Assembly (NCBI RefSeq): GCF_018619335.1
Contig: NZ_JAHHDX010000091.1
Span: 1-49,031, forward strand
Reading direction: 5' to 3'
Length of the DNA: 49,031 bases
Source of the DNA: Alteromonas sp. ALT199
Lineage (GTDB): Bacteria > Pseudomonadota > Gammaproteobacteria > Enterobacterales > Alteromonadaceae
A program made the position numbers and the translations under genes. The notes below the pieces were generated by a model that worked only from the letters and a program-made list of their open reading frames with translations, was not told where the DNA came from and did not search any database. This document shows, piece after piece, positions 1 to 8,494 of the stretch. Within the stretch, counting starts at the first letter, position 1; each line of letters starts with the position of its first letter.

Positions 1-65
1 CCTTAAATCTAATACTAGCACAAAATGACAATGTAATGACAATGTTATAAAAGTTTTTTTGTATA

Positions 66-96
66 AAAAAAGTGCGGCAAATGCACACACTTTTTT
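66..96 (-). terminator. Probable intrinsic terminator downstream of glpK
   Basis: An A-run followed by GTG (66-74) pairs with CAC followed by a T-run (88-96) around a 13-base loop. It lies just beyond the glpK stop codon, which is at 121 on the minus strand. Read on the minus strand the stem ends in a run of T. It is nearly symmetric and could also act on the plus strand. Confidence 0.55.
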
Positions 97-120
97 AACA
101 ATAAGAAAAATAAGAAAAAA

Positions 121-1605
121 TTAGCTACAACGGATACGATCTACAGCGGCTTTCCAACCATCATAGGCATGATCGCGTTCTTGTTTCGATAGTCTTGGGG
201 TGAAAACGCTATCACTCTTCCAGCACTGCGTTAAATCATCGATGCTGCTAAACACGCCTGCTTGTAAACCGGCAAGGAAGGCAGCGCCTAACGCGGTAGT
301 TTCAGTGATTTCAGGTCGCTCAACTTCAGCACCTAAGATGTCTGACAAAAAGCCCATTACCCAGTCATTTCGCGACATGCCGCCATCTACACGTATGTTC
401 GTAGGACGTGCTCCGTCGCTTTCCATGGCTTTTTGAAGATCTTTAGTTTGATAACAAACTGATTGCAGCCCTGCCGCAACAATCTCGCTTATACCAGTAT
501 CGCGGGTAAGCCCTAAAATGGCTCCACGGGCGTCAGGGTCCCAGTAAGGCGCACCTAAGCCGGTAAATGCAGGAACTAAAAACACACCATTATCTTCTCT
601 GGCGCGCTGTGCTAAAGCTTCAGATTCAGCAGCATCGTCAATGAGTTTTAAACCATCTCGAAGCCACTGTACGGTAGCGCCAGCCATAAAAATACTGCCT
701 TCTAAAGCATACGTAGTTTTACCATTTAGGCGATAACCTACTGTAGTGAGCAATCGGTTTTTAGACTGAAGCGGTGCGTCGCCGGTGTTAAGGATCATAA
801 AGCACCCCGTACCGTAAGTGCTTTTTGCCATGCCTTTTTCAAAACATGCTTGGCCCACAAGCGCTGCTTGCTGATCACCTGCCACACCCTGAATAGGAAT
901 AGCTTTACCTATAATATCTTCATTAATCACGCCAAAGTCGGCTGCGCAATCCATAACCTCTGGAAGCATAGAGGCTGGAATATCGAATTTGTTAAGTAGC
1001 TTTTCATCCCAACATTGATTGTGTATATCAAACAACATAGTTCGAGAAGCATTCGTGGCATCAGTTTTATGTGACTCACCGCCCGTCAGGCGCCAAATCA
1101 AATAGGTATCCACAGTACCAAACAGAAGTTCGCCATTTTCTGCTTTCTCGCGAGCGCCTTCGACGTTATCTAGTATCCATGCAACTTTCGTAGCTGAGAA
1201 GTAAGGGTCGAGTAAAAGCCCTGTCGACTCTGTTATGTAGGAAACGAACGCTTCGTCTTCGCTAAAATCGCGGCAGTATTGCGCAGTACGTCTGTCCTGC
1301 CAAACAATAGCCGGATAAACAGGCTTTCCTGATTGTTTATCCCATACTAAAGTTGTTTCGCGCTGGTTTGTTATTCCAACAGCGGCAATATCATTTGGCG
1401 CTACATTACATTTGTTAAAAACTTCCTTCAGGGTAGCAACAACGCTTTCCCAAATTTCTTCTGGGTCGTGTTCAACCCAGCCATCTTTAGGGTACTTCTG
1501 AGAAAACTCCTGTTGAGCAATGGCTTCTATACTGCCCTTTGGAGAAAAAATAATGCTGCGAGAGCTCGTTGTGCCTTGGTCGATGGCAAGAATATGTTGT
1601 CCCAT
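121..1605 (-). CDS. glpK: Glycerol kinase GlpK
   Basis: ATP-dependent phosphorylation of glycerol to sn-glycerol-3-phosphate in the cytoplasm, the entry step of glycerol use. The 494-residue length is normal for the FGGY kinase family. Near the N-terminus the ATP-binding DQGTTSSR motif is visible (about residues 9-16), and the FGGY-type signature [19 protein letters not shown] lies around residues 350-370. The ATG start has AGGAGT a few bases upstream. The gene is divergent from glpR, and a GlpR operator lies in the shared gap, so repression by GlpR relieved by glycerol-3-phosphate is expected. No glycerol facilitator gene is adjacent in this window, unlike the common glpFK arrangement. Identification is secure from sequence. 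Confidence 0.97.
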   Translation of the reverse strand: MGQHILAIDQGTTSSRSIIFSPKGSIEAIAQQEFSQKYPKDGWVEHDPEEIWESVVATLKEVFNKCNVAPNDIAAVGITNQRETTLVWDKQSGKPVYPAIVWQDRRTAQYCRDFSEDEAFVSYITESTGLLLDPYFSATKVAWILDNVEGAREKAENGELLFGTVDTYLIWRLTGGESHKTDATNASRTMLFDIHNQCWDEKLLNKFDIPASMLPEVMDCAADFGVINEDIIGKAIPIQGVAGDQQAALVGQACFEKGMAKSTYGTGCFMILNTGDAPLQSKNRLLTTVGYRLNGKTTYALEGSIFMAGATVQWLRDGLKLIDDAAESEALAQRAREDNGVFLVPAFTGLGAPYWDPDARGAILGLTRDTGISEIVAAGLQSVCYQTKDLQKAMESDGARPTNIRVDGGMSRNDWVMGFLSDILGAEVERPEITETTALGAAFLAGLQAGVFSSIDDLTQCWKSDSVFTPRLSKQERDHAYDGWKAAVDRIRCS

Positions 1606-1668
1606 AAGGTCACTCCTGAAGATAGTTTTCGTAGAGTTTGCATCATTTACACAGGATTAACAATGCTA

Positions 1669-1688
1669 TATTTTCGAAAACGAACATT
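1669..1688. promoter_or_regulatory. GlpR operator between glpK and glpR
   Basis: The sequence TATTTTCGAAAACGAACATT matches the Escherichia coli GlpR consensus WATGTTCGWTAWCGAACATW at 18 of 20 positions (my own alignment). A degenerate half-site (ATTTTCGTTT) follows at 1691-1700. The position between divergent glpK and glpR, upstream of both, fits repression of glpK and autoregulation of glpR. Binding is inferred. Confidence 0.7.
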
Positions 1689-1764
1689 TGATTTTCGTTT
1701 TATCGTGTGAACTTTGTCTTTAAGCACGTATAATTACTATCGATTTTATTTTTAAGGATGTGTA

Positions 1765-2523
1765 ATGAACCAAACGCAAAGACACGAAAAAATTGTCGGG
1801 CTAATAAAGCAACATGGTTTTATGTCTATTGATGATTTGGTTAGTGCTTGTGAAGTGACGCCACAGACCATCCGAAGAGACTTAAATCAGCTGGCTGAAA
1901 ACGGTATAGTAAGTCGCTATCACGGTGGGGCAGGATTAAACAAAAGCTGGGAAAATACCCCTTACCAAGAGCGCAAAACGCAAAACAGTGAAGTAAAAGA
2001 AAAAATAGCTGAAGCTGTTGCTGCAATGATACCCGATGGCGCGTCTTTGTTTATCAATATCGGCACCACAACAGAGCTCATCGCTACTAAACTTCTCAAG
2101 CACAAAAATCTACATGTTGTAACGAACAACATTCACGTTGCAACTATATTATCAGCTAAAGAGGACTTCTCGGTGATTATCGCCGCTGGTGAAGTACGAT
2201 ATCGTGACGGCGGAATAATTGGTGAAGCAACCTGTGATTTTATCAGTCAATTTCGTATGGACTACGGTATTATCGGTATAAGTGGTATAAGCGCCGACGG
2301 CGCGCTACTAGACTTTGACTTCAGAGAAGTGAAAGTTTCACAAGCTATTCTAGAGCACACTCAACATGTGATCCTAGCGGCCGACTACAGTAAATTTGAA
2401 CGCCGCGCTATGGTTGAGCAGGGTCATATATCACAGGTCGACTGTTTAGTTTGTGACCAAGCACCGCCGCCTAGCATAGGCAAAATTATAAAAGAGAATA
2501 ATATCACCTTTGTGAAAGCCTAA
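1765..2523 (+). CDS. glpR: DeoR-family glycerol-3-phosphate regulon repressor GlpR
   Basis: Transcriptional repressor of glycerol catabolism. The protein has 252 residues, typical of GlpR. Residues 6-57 form the DeoR winged helix-turn-helix with the signature around CEVTPQTIRRDLNQLAENG. The rest is the sugar-phosphate isomerase-like effector domain, with the GTTTELIA loop expected to bind the phosphate of glycerol-3-phosphate. The ATG start is preceded by AAGGATG. The gene lies between glpK (divergent) and glpD (same direction, 317 bases on), and GlpR-like sites are found in both gaps. That context supports GlpR over another DeoR member. Confidence 0.93.
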   Translation: MNQTQRHEKIVGLIKQHGFMSIDDLVSACEVTPQTIRRDLNQLAENGIVSRYHGGAGLNKSWENTPYQERKTQNSEVKEKIAEAVAAMIPDGASLFINIGTTTELIATKLLKHKNLHVVTNNIHVATILSAKEDFSVIIAAGEVRYRDGGIIGEATCDFISQFRMDYGIIGISGISADGALLDFDFREVKVSQAILEHTQHVILAADYSKFERRAMVEQGHISQVDCLVCDQAPPPSIGKIIKENNITFVKA

Positions 2524-2731
2524 TTTAAACCCCCGCATTTTTTTACCGCCCTAATCATAGGCCGGTCATAATTCTAAACTAGTCTTCTTTTATATTATCA
2601 GTTCGCTTATGCATTGCTGCTAAGTTTATGGCGAATTGTTTAGTTTTCAGCTATATGAGCTTCGCCATATCTTCTTTATTTCCGTTATTGAACATAAAAA
2701 CTGTGCATTGATACGTTTACTTAACTTTCTT

Positions 2732-2752
2732 TAATGTTCGTTAATGTTCGTT
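2732..2752 (+). promoter_or_regulatory. Tandem GlpR-like half-sites upstream of glpD
   Basis: The unit TTAATGTTCG occurs twice in direct repeat at 2731-2750. Each copy matches the left half of the GlpR operator consensus (AATGTTCGTT). A normal operator is a palindrome, so this is a direct-repeat variant. It lies immediately upstream of the predicted -35 box of glpD, a sensible place for repression. The assignment is an inference from motif and context. Confidence 0.55.
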
Positions 2753-2757
2753 TTGTG

Positions 2758-2786
2758 TTGACATGTTTTCTTTTTGGTTGTCAAAT
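2758..2786 (+). promoter_or_regulatory. Predicted sigma70 promoter of glpD
   Basis: A perfect -35 hexamer TTGACA at 2758-2763 is followed after 17 bases by TCAAAT at 2781-2786, an acceptable -10. This leaves a leader of about 45 bases before the glpD start. It directly follows the GlpR half-sites. Confidence 0.5.
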
Positions 2787-2840
2787 AGTCAACAATTAAG
2801 TGAAGCAAAATGTAAATACAAGTATAAGTAGGGGCAAACT

Positions 2841-4388
2841 ATGAGTCACAGCAATGTAACTGAAAAGACAGTTGACGTTTTAGTCGTTGGCGGTGGCGTT
2901 AATGGTGTTGGTGTGGCGCTCGATGCTGCGGGGCGTGGACTTTCAGTTGCATTGTGCGAGAAAGGTGACCTTGCCGGCGCTACATCTTCATCAAGTAGTA
3001 AGCTTATTCATGGCGGCCTTAGATATCTAGAGCATTACGAATTCCGTTTAGTCAAAGAAGCACTAGCAGAACGAGAAGTGTTACTGAAAAAAGCGCCCCA
3101 CATCATGTGGCCTCTACGTTTTCGCTTACCACATCAAAAGCATTTACGCCCGGCGTGGATGATTCGAATTGGTTTGTTCCTTTACGACTCACTGGCCAAA
3201 CGCAACATGTTGCCTCGCTCACGCAAGCTTTTTACAACGAGTGAAAGTCCACTAGTTAGCGACATTACTACTTGTTTTGAATATTCTGATGGGTGGGTAG
3301 ATGATGCGCGCCTGGTTGTTCTCAACGCTTTAGCTGCACAAGATCAGGGAGCACAGATTTATACCCGCACTGAGTGCGTGAAAGCTGAAAAGAAAGATAA
3401 CCTGTGGAGTGTCGAACTTAAAACAGCAAAAGGGAAAACGTTTACAATTAAAGCTAAGTCAATTGTAAACGCTGCAGGGCCATGGGCGGCGTCTTTCCTC
3501 GATCGTTTAGTTAATGTTAACAACCCGAATGCTATGCGCATGGTGAAAGGAAGCCACTTCATTGTGCCTAAACTTTATGATACTGATGAAGCTTACATAC
3601 TGCAAAACAAAGACGGGCGAATTGTTTTCGTTATCCCATATGAAGGGGATTTCTCTCTGGTAGGCACTACTGATGAAGACTTCAAAGGCAACCCATCAGA
3701 TGCTGCTATCTCGGATGAGGAAACCGAATACTTGATAGATGTGGTAAACACATACTTTAAATCAAAAATTACCCTAAGCGATATCGTTCACTCTTACAGC
3801 GGCGTTAGACCTTTATTAGAAGAGAAAAATGCGTCGGCACAAGAATTAACGCGCGATTATAAAGTTGAGTTGAAGGGAGAGACAGATAAACCTGTGCTGC
3901 TCAATATTTTCGGCGGGAAAATCACAACCTACAGAAAATTAGCTGAGCATGCAGTAGACAAACTAGTTACTTGCTTCCCTAAAGCCAAAAGCGCATGGAC
4001 AAAAGAAGTACCCCTACCAGGCGGTGCTTTTGAAAGCCAAGGAGAACTAGTCGGAAAGCTAACTAGTGAATTTGTATGGTTGAAAAAAGACATTGCTGAA
4101 CGTTACGCACGCCAATACGGCCTGTTAAGCTACAAATTCTTAAAAGGAAAGATGTCACTTGAGGAAATGGGCGAAGACTTTGGCGCAGGTATGTATCGTG
4201 CAGAAGTAGACTATTTAATTGAATATGAGTGGGCGTGTACATTGGAAGACGTTATATGGCGTAGGACTAAGCATGGTTTGCGCTTAAACGAAGAGCAACA
4301 AGGTGTGCTATCGCAATACATTGAACAGAAAGCTGACTTGCGTGATAACGAACAGCAAGCCAAAGATCAAGTATTAGCTAGTGCGTAA
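2841..4388 (+). CDS. glpD: Aerobic glycerol-3-phosphate dehydrogenase GlpD
   Basis: FAD-dependent oxidation of glycerol-3-phosphate to dihydroxyacetone phosphate at the cytoplasmic membrane, passing electrons to quinone. The protein has 515 residues, normal for the aerobic enzyme. The N-terminal dinucleotide-binding motif VVGGGVNGVGVALDAAGRG (about 15-33) is followed by the family motif GATSSSSSKLIHGGLRYLE. The C-terminal DAO_C-type domain starts near residue 400. The start ATG follows AGGGGC. A promoter with GlpR-like sites lies upstream. Together with glpK and glpR it makes a complete cytoplasmic glycerol route without the facilitator. Confidence 0.97.
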   Translation: MSHSNVTEKTVDVLVVGGGVNGVGVALDAAGRGLSVALCEKGDLAGATSSSSSKLIHGGLRYLEHYEFRLVKEALAEREVLLKKAPHIMWPLRFRLPHQKHLRPAWMIRIGLFLYDSLAKRNMLPRSRKLFTTSESPLVSDITTCFEYSDGWVDDARLVVLNALAAQDQGAQIYTRTECVKAEKKDNLWSVELKTAKGKTFTIKAKSIVNAAGPWAASFLDRLVNVNNPNAMRMVKGSHFIVPKLYDTDEAYILQNKDGRIVFVIPYEGDFSLVGTTDEDFKGNPSDAAISDEETEYLIDVVNTYFKSKITLSDIVHSYSGVRPLLEEKNASAQELTRDYKVELKGETDKPVLLNIFGGKITTYRKLAEHAVDKLVTCFPKAKSAWTKEVPLPGGAFESQGELVGKLTSEFVWLKKDIAERYARQYGLLSYKFLKGKMSLEEMGEDFGAGMYRAEVDYLIEYEWACTLEDVIWRRTKHGLRLNEEQQGVLSQYIEQKADLRDNEQQAKDQVLASA

Positions 4389-4491
4389 ATATGATTGTTC
4401 TGAGCGTCTTCTCTAAGGGCGTTTAGTTTATTACTATGCCTATTTACGGGTAGTTAATAATAGTTGTAATAGCGTCTTATTGTACACGTTG

Positions 4492-4516
4492 CGCGGGAGG
4501 GATTCCGCGTTTAAAT
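4492..4516 (+). terminator. Weak terminator-like hairpin after glpD
   Basis: CGCGG (4492-4496) pairs with CCGCG (4505-4509) and is followed by TTTAAATATATT. The stem is only five GC pairs and the tail is not a clean T-run, so this is tentative. Confidence 0.3.
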
Positions 4517-4530
4517 ATATTGGGTTAACA

Positions 4531-5112
4531 ATGAATAAGGAAGTTTCGAACATTACTATGCTAAAAGAAGTGGTTTTCATTCGCCATGGGAAACCGCTTT
4601 CGGCTCACAATGAAAAAGTGAATGCAGCCGAGTATGCAAATTGGGTACGTAACTACAATAAATCTCCCTTAGACCCCACCAGCAAACCGAAGCAAATAAC
4701 ACACCTAAATAATAGCTACATTGCAGTGAGCCCGCTTTTAAGGGCAAAACTAACAGCGGCTCACTATGGCGCGCTCTCAATTGATGAAGAGCTTCCGTAT
4801 CTAAAAGAAATGGATATTCCCTATTACAAGTTGCCGTTTACTTTGCGTAGTTGGCACTGGGTTTTGCTGAGCCGAGCGCTTTGGTTTATGGGTATTAAAG
4901 GTCGCTTTGAAAGTTTCAAACTTGCAAAACAACGGGTTCAAAAACTTTCTCTACATATTAACAAATTAAGTGAAAAACACCCTAGGGTGGTCCTATTTGG
5001 CCATGGCATGACAAATCTTTATACGCGAAAAGCATTGATGAAGAATGGCTGGCAACTAAAGCAAAAAAACAACGATTTTTGGGGAGTAACTATTCTACAG
5101 AAAGTGGTTTAA
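4531..5112 (+). CDS. Histidine phosphatase family (phosphoglycerate mutase-like) protein
   Basis: A branch-1-like histidine phosphatase of about 193 residues; the substrate is unknown. The catalytic RHG motif (FIRHGKP, His19) and a second conserved histidine in LFGHGM (His158) are visible. A PLLRA segment sits where many members have SPLxRAxQTA, but it is degenerate. I start it at ATG 4531; a second ATG at 4558 sits directly before LKEVVFIRHG and could be the true start, with AAGGAAG upstream at a rather long distance. An upstream TTG at 4480 has no support. It lies between glpD and an MshF-like gene, and nothing in context fixes its function. Confidence 0.8.
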   Translation: MNKEVSNITMLKEVVFIRHGKPLSAHNEKVNAAEYANWVRNYNKSPLDPTSKPKQITHLNNSYIAVSPLLRAKLTAAHYGALSIDEELPYLKEMDIPYYKLPFTLRSWHWVLLSRALWFMGIKGRFESFKLAKQRVQKLSLHINKLSEKHPRVVLFGHGMTNLYTRKALMKNGWQLKQKNNDFWGVTILQKVV

Positions 5113-5316
5113 CACAAAGCCACCTATCAACAACTATTAGCGCCCGACCATCCAATAGATACCGCGTTTATTTTAAAGTCGCTTTATATTTCATTCAAAA
5201 TGCCGATAAGATAAAAATAAAGCAAGAGCGGCTCAGGTTTGACATGCCAATTTCATGTTTCTTATGCAGTAAAGTACGCCGACTCTAGTCAAACTTTTAT
5301 TACTTCAGTTTAGGCT

Positions 5317-5832
5317 GTGAAAGCACGAATGAATAACAATAAAAAAGACTCAGATACTACTAAAAATGTAATTAAAGCATCGATTGCCGTTGTCTTCGCA
5401 CTAGCATTAGGTGTATCAATTAACTTCTTTCACATTGATGAAAAAGATACGACAACTGAAGTTTTTGCGGATCAGTTAGAAACTTTCAAACGTCATGTGA
5501 TTTCCTCACATTGGCAATGGAGAGTACGTCAACCTGCCACTATGATAATGCTCATTCACTATGATGACTCAGGTAACGAAGTGAACAGAAAGCCAGTACG
5601 TATTAATCACAATGGATGGCCAACTGCAGACCTGTCCGATGTGGGCTGTGAAACGATTTGGTCATCATTAGTGGCAACTCCACTTCGCGTAGATGGATTT
5701 AAAATTCATGCTAGATACTATGCCGAGCTTAATGTAAATGAAGACAATTATTGGTGTCGCTATAGCCTAAGTAAGGGGACGTACTTTGACTACTATCCAG
5801 CAAGTGGCTCGGTAACTGTACTAGAAAACTAA
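5317..5832 (+). CDS. MshF-like membrane-anchored protein (paralogue of the operon's MshF)
   Basis: A 171-residue protein with a short polar N-terminus, one hydrophobic segment (about 18-37) and an extracytoplasmic domain. I recognise it by comparison with MshF at 15426-15926. Both share, in the same order, a QP pair after a Trp, a GWP motif (100-102 here, 98-100 in MshF), a Cys at 111, a second Cys (147 versus 142) and a C-terminal F-[DE]-Y-x-x-x-SG-x-V block. This implies a common fold and probably a disulfide. It lies 166 bases before mshI on the same strand, so a role with the MSHA pilus is likely. The start is GTG 5317 or ATG 5329; neither has a strong ribosome binding site. The function of MshF itself is poorly defined. 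Confidence 0.7.
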   Translation: MKARMNNNKKDSDTTKNVIKASIAVVFALALGVSINFFHIDEKDTTTEVFADQLETFKRHVISSHWQWRVRQPATMIMLIHYDDSGNEVNRKPVRINHNGWPTADLSDVGCETIWSSLVATPLRVDGFKIHARYYAELNVNEDNYWCRYSLSKGTYFDYYPASGSVTVLEN

Positions 5833-5998
5833 TAGAGTTTAAAAATATATACTTTCTCATATTAGTCATTACCTATGTAGGTATTTGGTTTATTTACATA
5901 ATTAGTCTACTTTTGAGTTAGCGCCATGTCACAAACTGGCGGCATAAGGTATTGTTGATAACAAGACAATACTCGACACTAACGAATTAAGTAGACAA

Positions 5999-6913
5999 AT
6001 GCTATCTGGCTTATTCTCTTCGCAAAAGAAAAATGTAACGCTCACGGTAGGTGTGTCTGTGAGTGCTACTGAATTACATATCGCCGCTGTCAATATTGGC
6101 GAAGGTGGTTATGTACTCAGCTCTGTTGCGTCTGTTCCCTTTGATAATCGGCAACCTCTCGAAAAGCAATTAAGCGACGTATTGCGTGATTTTGAAAAAG
6201 AAGCATGTCGAGTATCTGTCGTGCTCCCTCAAGAAATCTATCACATGGTTCAAGTGGAAAAGCCTGATGTGCCAGAAGAGGACATTACAACTGCACTACC
6301 TTGGACGCTTGGCGAGCTGGTTCCGTTCGATTCTAACAATATTGTATTGGACTACATCGATTACCCGGTTCAATCAAGAACTGGCGGCAAAAAAATTGAT
6401 GTGTTTGCCGCCGATAAATCCTCGCTTTCCTCATTGGTTCAAGGTCTTTCGAAAAATAAAGACGTTAAACTCACCCATATCCATGCCAAAGAAGTGTTGG
6501 CGACAGAAATGGTGCCTGATGATGATTATGCGCGATTACTCATTATTCAAGAACCCAATAGCGAACCCTTTCTGCTGATTGTGCGTTCTCGAGCTATTTG
6601 GCTATCGCGCCGCTTAAGAGGCTTTGTTAATAAAGCGAGCGCGCAAGATGATTTAACGCAGTTAAGCGATATGCTTGGATTAGAAATTCAGCGTTCAATG
6701 GATTTCTATGAGTCACAGCTAAAACAGCCGCCGCTAAAAGAAATCTTATTTAGAACACAATTTGATTGTGAGCCCGTTATAGAGCGCTTAAAGCCGTTTC
6801 AGCCTGCGGCTATGAATAAGCTTGTTCCACAGTTCGATTTAGCCGATGTTGTTGACCCCACTTGTCACTTTGCTTTAGCTAGTGCGCTTGTTGCCGCGAG
6901 GGATGTACAGTGA
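5999..6913 (+). CDS. mshI: MSHA biogenesis protein MshI (PilM-like)
   Basis: First gene of the MSHA operon proper, 304 residues. It resembles the cytoplasmic PilM/GspL actin-like part of type IV pilus alignment complexes, which links the pilin machinery to the assembly ATPase. There is no transmembrane segment and an acidic N-terminal half, with motifs such as ALPWTLGELVPFDSNNIVLDYI typical of MshI. The ATG start lacks a strong ribosome binding site. It overlaps the next gene by GTGA, indicating translational coupling. In Vibrio cholerae a c-di-GMP-related gene, mshH, precedes mshI; here no mshH is present. Confidence 0.88.
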   Translation: MLSGLFSSQKKNVTLTVGVSVSATELHIAAVNIGEGGYVLSSVASVPFDNRQPLEKQLSDVLRDFEKEACRVSVVLPQEIYHMVQVEKPDVPEEDITTALPWTLGELVPFDSNNIVLDYIDYPVQSRTGGKKIDVFAADKSSLSSLVQGLSKNKDVKLTHIHAKEVLATEMVPDDDYARLLIIQEPNSEPFLLIVRSRAIWLSRRLRGFVNKASAQDDLTQLSDMLGLEIQRSMDFYESQLKQPPLKEILFRTQFDCEPVIERLKPFQPAAMNKLVPQFDLADVVDPTCHFALASALVAARDVQ

Positions 6914-7536
6914 AACGCACTATAAATCTATATCACCCCTCGCTTAAGCCTAAAAAAGAGCGCTTACCCCTATCAAAGGTACTTTGGGTAAATGGCGTAG
7001 CATTTGGAATAATGCTAATTACCGTTGTGGCTTTAAATTTTTTGCTAAACGTTAAACAAGAAAAAATAGCACAGCAATCAACGTCAACCGGCCAAATCAA
7101 CAACGAAATTAAAGTGCTGAATGATGCGCTAGGTAAAAAGCGTGATACCAAAACCCTTCAGCAACAGCTTGAGCAAGTGAATGCCAAGATAGAAAACAGA
7201 AAGCGACTGCTTGCCTATCTAGAAAGTGGAGAGCTGTCTTTTGATGCAACCAAGTATGGTGAAGTGATGGACGATTTAGCTAACTATCACAACCAAAACC
7301 TTTGGCTGACCAGCATAAATATAGATACCCAGAAAATTCGTTTGTCAGGGCAAACGGTGGCACCGTCGTCTATCCCTGTCTGGTTAAAGAAGTTACAGCA
7401 GTCACCTTTCTTCCAAGGCAAGTCATTTTCGTCAGTGAAGTTTGACGAAGTGGATGGAGCTGAAAACGTAAAGCAATTTTTAATATCAACCGATTTTGAA
7501 GGAGACGCTGATGAGCCAGTACCAACAGCTCTCTGA
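6910..7536 (+). CDS. MSHA biogenesis protein, PilN-like (MshI2)
   Basis: A 208-residue bitopic inner-membrane protein of the PilN type: short cytoplasmic N-terminus with the PilN-like INLYHPSLKPKKERLP motif that contacts PilM, one membrane helix (about 25-47), a coiled coil rich in Gln/Glu (about 50-105), then a periplasmic ferredoxin-like domain. GTG start overlapping the mshI stop. Its 3' end overlaps mshJ by 26 bases. PilM-, PilN- and PilO-like functions are thus on three separate genes. Confidence 0.85.
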   Translation: MKRTINLYHPSLKPKKERLPLSKVLWVNGVAFGIMLITVVALNFLLNVKQEKIAQQSTSTGQINNEIKVLNDALGKKRDTKTLQQQLEQVNAKIENRKRLLAYLESGELSFDATKYGEVMDDLANYHNQNLWLTSINIDTQKIRLSGQTVAPSSIPVWLKKLQQSPFFQGKSFSSVKFDEVDGAENVKQFLISTDFEGDADEPVPTAL

Positions 7537-8158
7537 TAAATTTTCTGCACTTGAGAGCAGAGAAAAACAGCTTATTTTGTGGGTGAGCTTTGGCCTTATT
7601 GTTTATCTGTTTTTTTGGTTCGGCGTATCACCAGCGTTGGATGATATGTCTGCTGCGGACAAAACCGCTACTCGAAAAGAAAGTGAATATAAAGCACTAG
7701 TTATTCAGCGAGATGCTATTCAACAAGCCCTGTCTGTCGACTACACAAAACGTATGCAGCAGGAGCTGGATAACGCTAAAAAAGCATTGCTAAAAGTTGA
7801 CGAGACATTGCTTTCGATGAACGAAGGCTTCGTGGCTGCCGACAGAATGCCTGAGTTGCTGATGACGCTGTTAAACGAAGAAAACAACGTGCGTTTAGTT
7901 AACTTTAAGGTAGAGCCCTCACAAACCATTCGGTTTGGCGATAAAGAGCCTCAAAGTGCATCGCTTTATCGACACAATATGCGCCTAATTATTGAAGGAA
8001 GTTATTTCGATTTACGCAGTTATCTCGCACGTCTTCAAGCTGCTCCGGAAAAGGTCATTGTGACTGACTTTGCTTATAACGTCGACGAGTACCCCAGTGC
8101 ATCACTTACATTGGGGTTAGCGACAGTAAGCAACAATGCAACCTTCATTTCGCTTTAA
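7511..8158 (+). CDS. mshJ: MSHA biogenesis protein MshJ (PilO-like)
   Basis: A 215-residue bitopic protein resembling PilO/GspM: one membrane segment (about 22-41), a heptad-rich coiled coil, then a periplasmic domain. It should pair with the PilN-like protein to form the inner-membrane alignment subcomplex. I chose ATG 7511 because AAGGAGA lies directly upstream; an in-frame TTG at 7496 has no such support. The start overlaps the end of the preceding gene. Confidence 0.87.
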   Translation: MSQYQQLSDKFSALESREKQLILWVSFGLIVYLFFWFGVSPALDDMSAADKTATRKESEYKALVIQRDAIQQALSVDYTKRMQQELDNAKKALLKVDETLLSMNEGFVAADRMPELLMTLLNEENNVRLVNFKVEPSQTIRFGDKEPQSASLYRHNMRLIIEGSYFDLRSYLARLQAAPEKVIVTDFAYNVDEYPSASLTLGLATVSNNATFISL

Positions 8159-8167
8159 GGAGTTCAG

Positions 8168-8494
8168 GTGAAGTCTATAAGTTTCGTCGTGTTTAGTTTG
8201 GTCATGATAGGTGGTGTTTTCTCGCCTGTTACTGCTGAAGTCGACCCAACCAAACCTGCTTTGTTTAAAGGGGTAAGCACCAGCGAGAGTTCTGCTGAGG
8301 ATGGTGAATTGGCACTACAATCAATTTTTAAACGCAGTTCAGGGTACAGCGCTATTATCTCGGGTAAATCTTATCGAGAGGGTGACACACTCAACGAGTA
8401 TACGGTGTCTAAAATTAATTCTAAAAACGTGGTGATCACTGACGGACGTCAGCAGAAAATACTAAGAATGTATGCATATGAAATTAAAAAATAG
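8168..8494 (+). CDS. mshK: MSHA biogenesis protein MshK (PilP-like)
   Basis: A small exported protein of 108 residues with an N-terminal signal peptide (hydrophobic 4-21, likely cut after VTAE or nearby), then a DPTKPALF motif and a C-terminal beta-rich part with YREGDTL and ITDGRQQKILRMY, resembling the HR domain of PilP/GspC. It probably connects the inner-membrane complex to the secretin MshL. GTG start with AAGGAG five bases upstream. It overlaps mshL by 17 bases. Confidence 0.85.
   Translation: MKSISFVVFSLVMIGGVFSPVTAEVDPTKPALFKGVSTSESSAEDGELALQSIFKRSSGYSAIISGKSYREGDTLNEYTVSKINSKNVVITDGRQQKILRMYAYEIKK

Larger units (their letters stand above)
2524..2840. other. 317-base intergenic region between glpR and glpD
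   Basis: I see no convincing small gene here. The left half is AT-rich with no clear terminator for glpR. The right half holds tandem GlpR-like half-sites (2732-2752) and a sigma70-like promoter (2758-2786), described separately. Confidence 0.6.

Noticed and set aside
5079..5288. Possible small gene after the histidine phosphatase
   Set aside because: It begins inside the end of the phosphatase gene in another frame and its product is basic and featureless, without a ribosome site.
5922..5941. CGCCA/TGGCG hairpin before mshI as a terminator
   Set aside because: The five-pair stem lacks a T-run; it might be a regulatory site but there is too little to support a call.
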